Shown here one piece after another: positions 4,436-6,425 of a DNA stretch of 6,425 nt (position 1 is the stretch's first letter; every line of letters begins with the position of its first letter). The position numbers were made by a program, and so were the translations under genes. The notes under the pieces were generated by a model, which did not search any database, had not been told where the DNA came from, and worked only from the letters and a program-made list of their open reading frames with translations. Source of the DNA: an uncultured Ruminococcus sp. (GTDB lineage: Bacteria; Bacillota; Clostridia; Oscillospirales; Ruminococcaceae). The stretch is from assembly GCA_937894495.1 (NCBI GenBank), contig CALCRR010000206.1:1-6425 (forward strand), in the 5' to 3' direction.

Positions 4436-6124
4436 ATGAGGAAAAGAGCAGCAAGTTTGGTCATGGCAGTTTTGATGTTATGCAGTCTGGCGGTATATCT
4501 GCCAAGCAGCATTGTAGCATCGGCTGTTTCGGGTACATCTACCTATATGTCAGGGAACCCGTATCCAAAGTACAATTACGAAAATATTCGCAGTTGTACA
4601 TCGGTAACCTGGGACTGTGTTAAAAGCAACACAGGGGTATCTTTGCCCGGCGGATTGGGAAATGGCGGAGACTGGTTTTCAAACGCCGCAAACAACGGAT
4701 ATATGACTCACACCTCAACACCGCAGGCAGGAGATATCGCCTGCTACAGCGGAGGATTGGGTCATGTCGCATATGTTATAGATGTTAATACCGGCAGCAG
4801 AACAATGACCCTATACGAAGGCGGATTTGACTGGACAGATAAAAGCGGAGTAAGACACACCGGCAACGTCGGCGGCGGTATAAATATTTCATATAATATG
4901 AATTACAATATCGGTCAGGGAAAAAATGGAGATACCGGTCACGTGCTTCAGGGATTTATAAGACCTACTGAAACAGGCGGAAAAGAATTAGATGTCGGAG
5001 CTGGTTACACTATTCCGAGCGGTGATTACTGGATTTTTTCTGAACTTAATGAGAAAAGCTATGTAGATATTTCGGGAGCTGATGCAGTTGCAAGCAATGG
5101 AACCAATGTTGCGCTATGGTCTATAGATAACGCAATGCCCTCTGCTCATGATGTATATCATATTGAATACTTAGGCAATACCTTTTATAAAATCACACAA
5201 TACAACACAAATCAATGTGTTGAAGTAGGTGGGCTGTCAAAACAAAGAGGTGCTAATGTACAAGTGTGGTCATATGGCGGAATATCCAGCCAGCAGTGGT
5301 CTATAGAAAATTCAGGGCGTGGATATAAAATACGTTCAAGAATAAGCGGATTTTACTTGGATATAAGTGGCGGAGAAGCTGAAAACGGAAGAAATATTCA
5401 GGTTTGGGAAAATAACGAAACAGCCGCTCAGTATTTCGCTCTGATACCATATGATCCTAATGAACGTCCGCTTGCTGATGGAGAATATAAGATAAAAAGC
5501 GGCATAGACAGTCGTTATTATCTCGATATAAGCGGAACACCCGGCAGCTATGCAAACGGTTCAAAAGCTCAGATATCGAATGAAAACAGCGACAGTTTTA
5601 TTCTGGAATATGTTGGCAACGGCTATTATAAAATGACTGAGAAGTCATCAAAGCTTAATCTTGAGATAACTAATGATGATGTATCATACTTAGCTAATTA
5701 CCAAAAAGCTCAATTATGGAAAGAAGCATCGAACAGAGGCATCTTTTGGAAAATAAGAAAGAACTCTGACGGTACGTATACTTTATTCAATCAATTGAGC
5801 GGATACCCCCTTGATGCCGCTGGCGGAGTTGCAAATAACGGCGTGATCTGCCAACAATTTATGTATAATGGCACTTCTGCACAGAAGTGGACTTTTGAAA
5901 AGGTTTCCGATAATACTACGGCATTTCTCAAAGGCGACATCAACAGCGACGGCAAGGTAGACACCAAGGACGCCATGAAAGCGATATCCTTTGCGAAAAA
6001 GACAACCACACCTAAAAACGACTCAGAGTTCAAAGCCGCAGATGTCAACGGCGACGGCAAGCTTGACTCTAAAGACGCACTCATTATAATCAACGCTGCT
6101 AAGAGCAGGCAGCCTATCAAGTGA
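4436..6124 (+). CDS. Secreted CHAP-domain hydrolase with two ricin-type lectin modules and a type I dockerin
   Basis: The 562-residue product starts at ATG 4436, eight bases after AGGAGG. Residues 1-30 are a signal peptide (MRKRAAS, hydrophobic core, ASA-type cut). Residues about 42-140 are a CHAP domain, a cysteine amidase/endopeptidase fold that usually cuts peptidoglycan peptides; the likely catalytic residues are Cys54 in SCTSVTW, His110 in GHVAYV and Glu128 in LYEGGF. Residues about 193-342 and 346-490 are two ricin-B-like beta-trefoils with six YLDISG/NG-type repeats and QQW, QKW motifs, expected to bind sugars. Residues about 497-562 are a type I dockerin with two calcium loops, D501-N503-D505-D509-D512 and D536-N538-D540-D544-D547, which would dock to a cohesin. 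There is no membrane anchor or sortase motif, so attachment would be through a scaffold. Expression is probably under c-di-GMP control. Confidence 0.93.
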   Translation: MRKRAASLVMAVLMLCSLAVYLPSSIVASAVSGTSTYMSGNPYPKYNYENIRSCTSVTWDCVKSNTGVSLPGGLGNGGDWFSNAANNGYMTHTSTPQAGDIACYSGGLGHVAYVIDVNTGSRTMTLYEGGFDWTDKSGVRHTGNVGGGINISYNMNYNIGQGKNGDTGHVLQGFIRPTETGGKELDVGAGYTIPSGDYWIFSELNEKSYVDISGADAVASNGTNVALWSIDNAMPSAHDVYHIEYLGNTFYKITQYNTNQCVEVGGLSKQRGANVQVWSYGGISSQQWSIENSGRGYKIRSRISGFYLDISGGEAENGRNIQVWENNETAAQYFALIPYDPNERPLADGEYKIKSGIDSRYYLDISGTPGSYANGSKAQISNENSDSFILEYVGNGYYKMTEKSSKLNLEITNDDVSYLANYQKAQLWKEASNRGIFWKIRKNSDGTYTLFNQLSGYPLDAAGGVANNGVICQQFMYNGTSAQKWTFEKVSDNTTAFLKGDINSDGKVDTKDAMKAISFAKKTTTPKNDSEFKAADVNGDGKLDSKDALIIINAAKSRQPIK

Positions 6125-6138
6125 AATAATTAAAATTT

Positions 6139-6170
6139 TCGGCGGAGTTTCAGCTCCGCCGATTTTTTTT
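6139..6170 (+). terminator. Intrinsic terminator after the CHAP-dockerin gene
   Basis: TCGGCGGAG (6139-6147) and CTCCGCCGA (6154-6162) form a perfect nine-base GC-rich stem with a six-base loop, followed by eight Ts (6163-6170). It lies 14 bases after the stop codon. Confidence 0.95.
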
Positions 6171-6235
6171 GTGGGAGAAAAATCTGCTCATATTCCGCTT
6201 TATTAGTTTTATTTGTCTTACTAAAAAACTCATAC

Positions 6236-6280
6236 AAAAGAAAAACCCCGTAAACACGTATTTTTCAACGCATTTACGGG
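6236..6280 (-). terminator. Terminator of the minus-strand tRNA operon
   Basis: Read on the minus strand, CCCGTAAA (6280-6273) pairs with TTTACGGG (6254-6247); a short inner helix continues beyond a two-base mismatch. The tail is G, five Ts, C, four Ts (6246-6236). It lies 12 bases after the tRNA-Cys gene and faces the terminator of the CHAP gene. Confidence 0.85.
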
Positions 6281-6292
6281 ATATCTCAAAAG

Positions 6293-6363
6293 AGGCGCCA
6301 CCCGGATTTGAACCGGGGATCAAGGTGTTGCAGACCTACGCCTTACCACTTGGCTATAGCGCC
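6293..6363 (-). tRNA. tRNA-Cys (anticodon GCA)
   Basis: The 71-base gene folds into a full cloverleaf: acceptor GGCGCTA with TGGCGCC, D stem GCC/GGC, anticodon loop CTGCAAC with GCA at 6331-6329, and T arm CCCGG-TTCAAAT-CCGGG. The discriminator base is T, the identity base of cysteine tRNAs. CCA is not encoded. The top pair of the anticodon stem is a T-T mismatch. It lies eight bases downstream of tRNA-Gly and shares its transcript. Confidence 0.97.
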
Positions 6364-6371
6364 ATAAAAAG

Positions 6372-6425
6372 AGCGGATTACGAGGCTCGAACTCGCTACC
6401 TCCACCTTGGCAAGGTGGCGCTCTA
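6372..6425 (-). tRNA. tRNA-Gly (anticodon GCC), 5' end cut by the window edge
   Basis: The minus strand shows the end of the D arm, the anticodon arm CCACC-TTGCCAA-GGTGG with GCC at 6411-6409, the T arm GCGAG-TTCGAGC-CTCGT, and the acceptor strand AATCCGC with discriminator T, as in bacterial glycine tRNAs. CCA is not encoded. The acceptor 5' strand and most of the D arm lie beyond the window, so the acceptor pairing cannot be checked. Confidence 0.94.

Noticed and set aside
5791..6120. Minus-strand frame opposite the dockerin
   Set aside because: It mirrors the repetitive calcium loops and has no start signal.
1..6425. CRISPR arrays, insertion sequences or attachment sites
   Set aside because: No regularly spaced repeats, transposase or integrase frames, or terminal inverted repeats were seen; no partial tRNA duplicate was found beside the tRNA genes.

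Overview
The window looks like chromosomal DNA from a Gram-positive, fibre- or starch-degrading gut Firmicute, most likely Ruminococcus or a close relative. This rests on a type I dockerin on an exported protein, two clostridial-style cyclic-di-GMP-I (GEMM-I) riboswitches, AGGAGG-type ribosome sites and tRNA genes without an encoded CCA. The genus is an inference; no species is claimed.

Layout: (1) 1-2027 holds the end of one ABC half-transporter gene and a complete second one, overlapping by ATGA, so they form a two-gene heterodimeric transporter operon. (2) 2028-2453 is a long AT-rich regulatory region with a strong promoter (TTGACT-17 bp-TATAAT), a second possible extended -10 promoter, a c-di-GMP-I riboswitch (about 2251-2326) and an intrinsic terminator (2360-2391). 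(3) 2454-4019 is one continuous reading frame for a signal peptide, three fibronectin-III-like modules and an SGNH esterase domain, interrupted by a single in-frame TAA at 3105-3107; a strong terminator follows at 4073-4112. (4) 4113-4435 holds about 130 bases with no convincing gene, then an extended -10 promoter, a second c-di-GMP-I riboswitch (about 4285-4360), a short expression platform and a textbook ribosome site. (5) 4436-6124 encodes an exported CHAP-lectin-lectin-dockerin protein, closed by a strong terminator. (6) On the minus strand, tRNA-Gly (cut by the window edge) and tRNA-Cys run toward the CHAP gene and end in their own terminator at 6236-6280.

How it fits together: two neighbouring transcription units, each behind its own c-di-GMP riboswitch, encode secreted hydrolases with cell-wall or glycan-directed modules. 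One carries a dockerin and would plug into a cohesin-bearing scaffold. The simplest reading is a small c-di-GMP-controlled set of surface enzymes. In the first unit the platform suggests an OFF switch, because the aptamer core can pair with the terminator arm. In the second unit the direction cannot be decided by eye. The first enzyme appears broken, or depends on reading through a stop codon.
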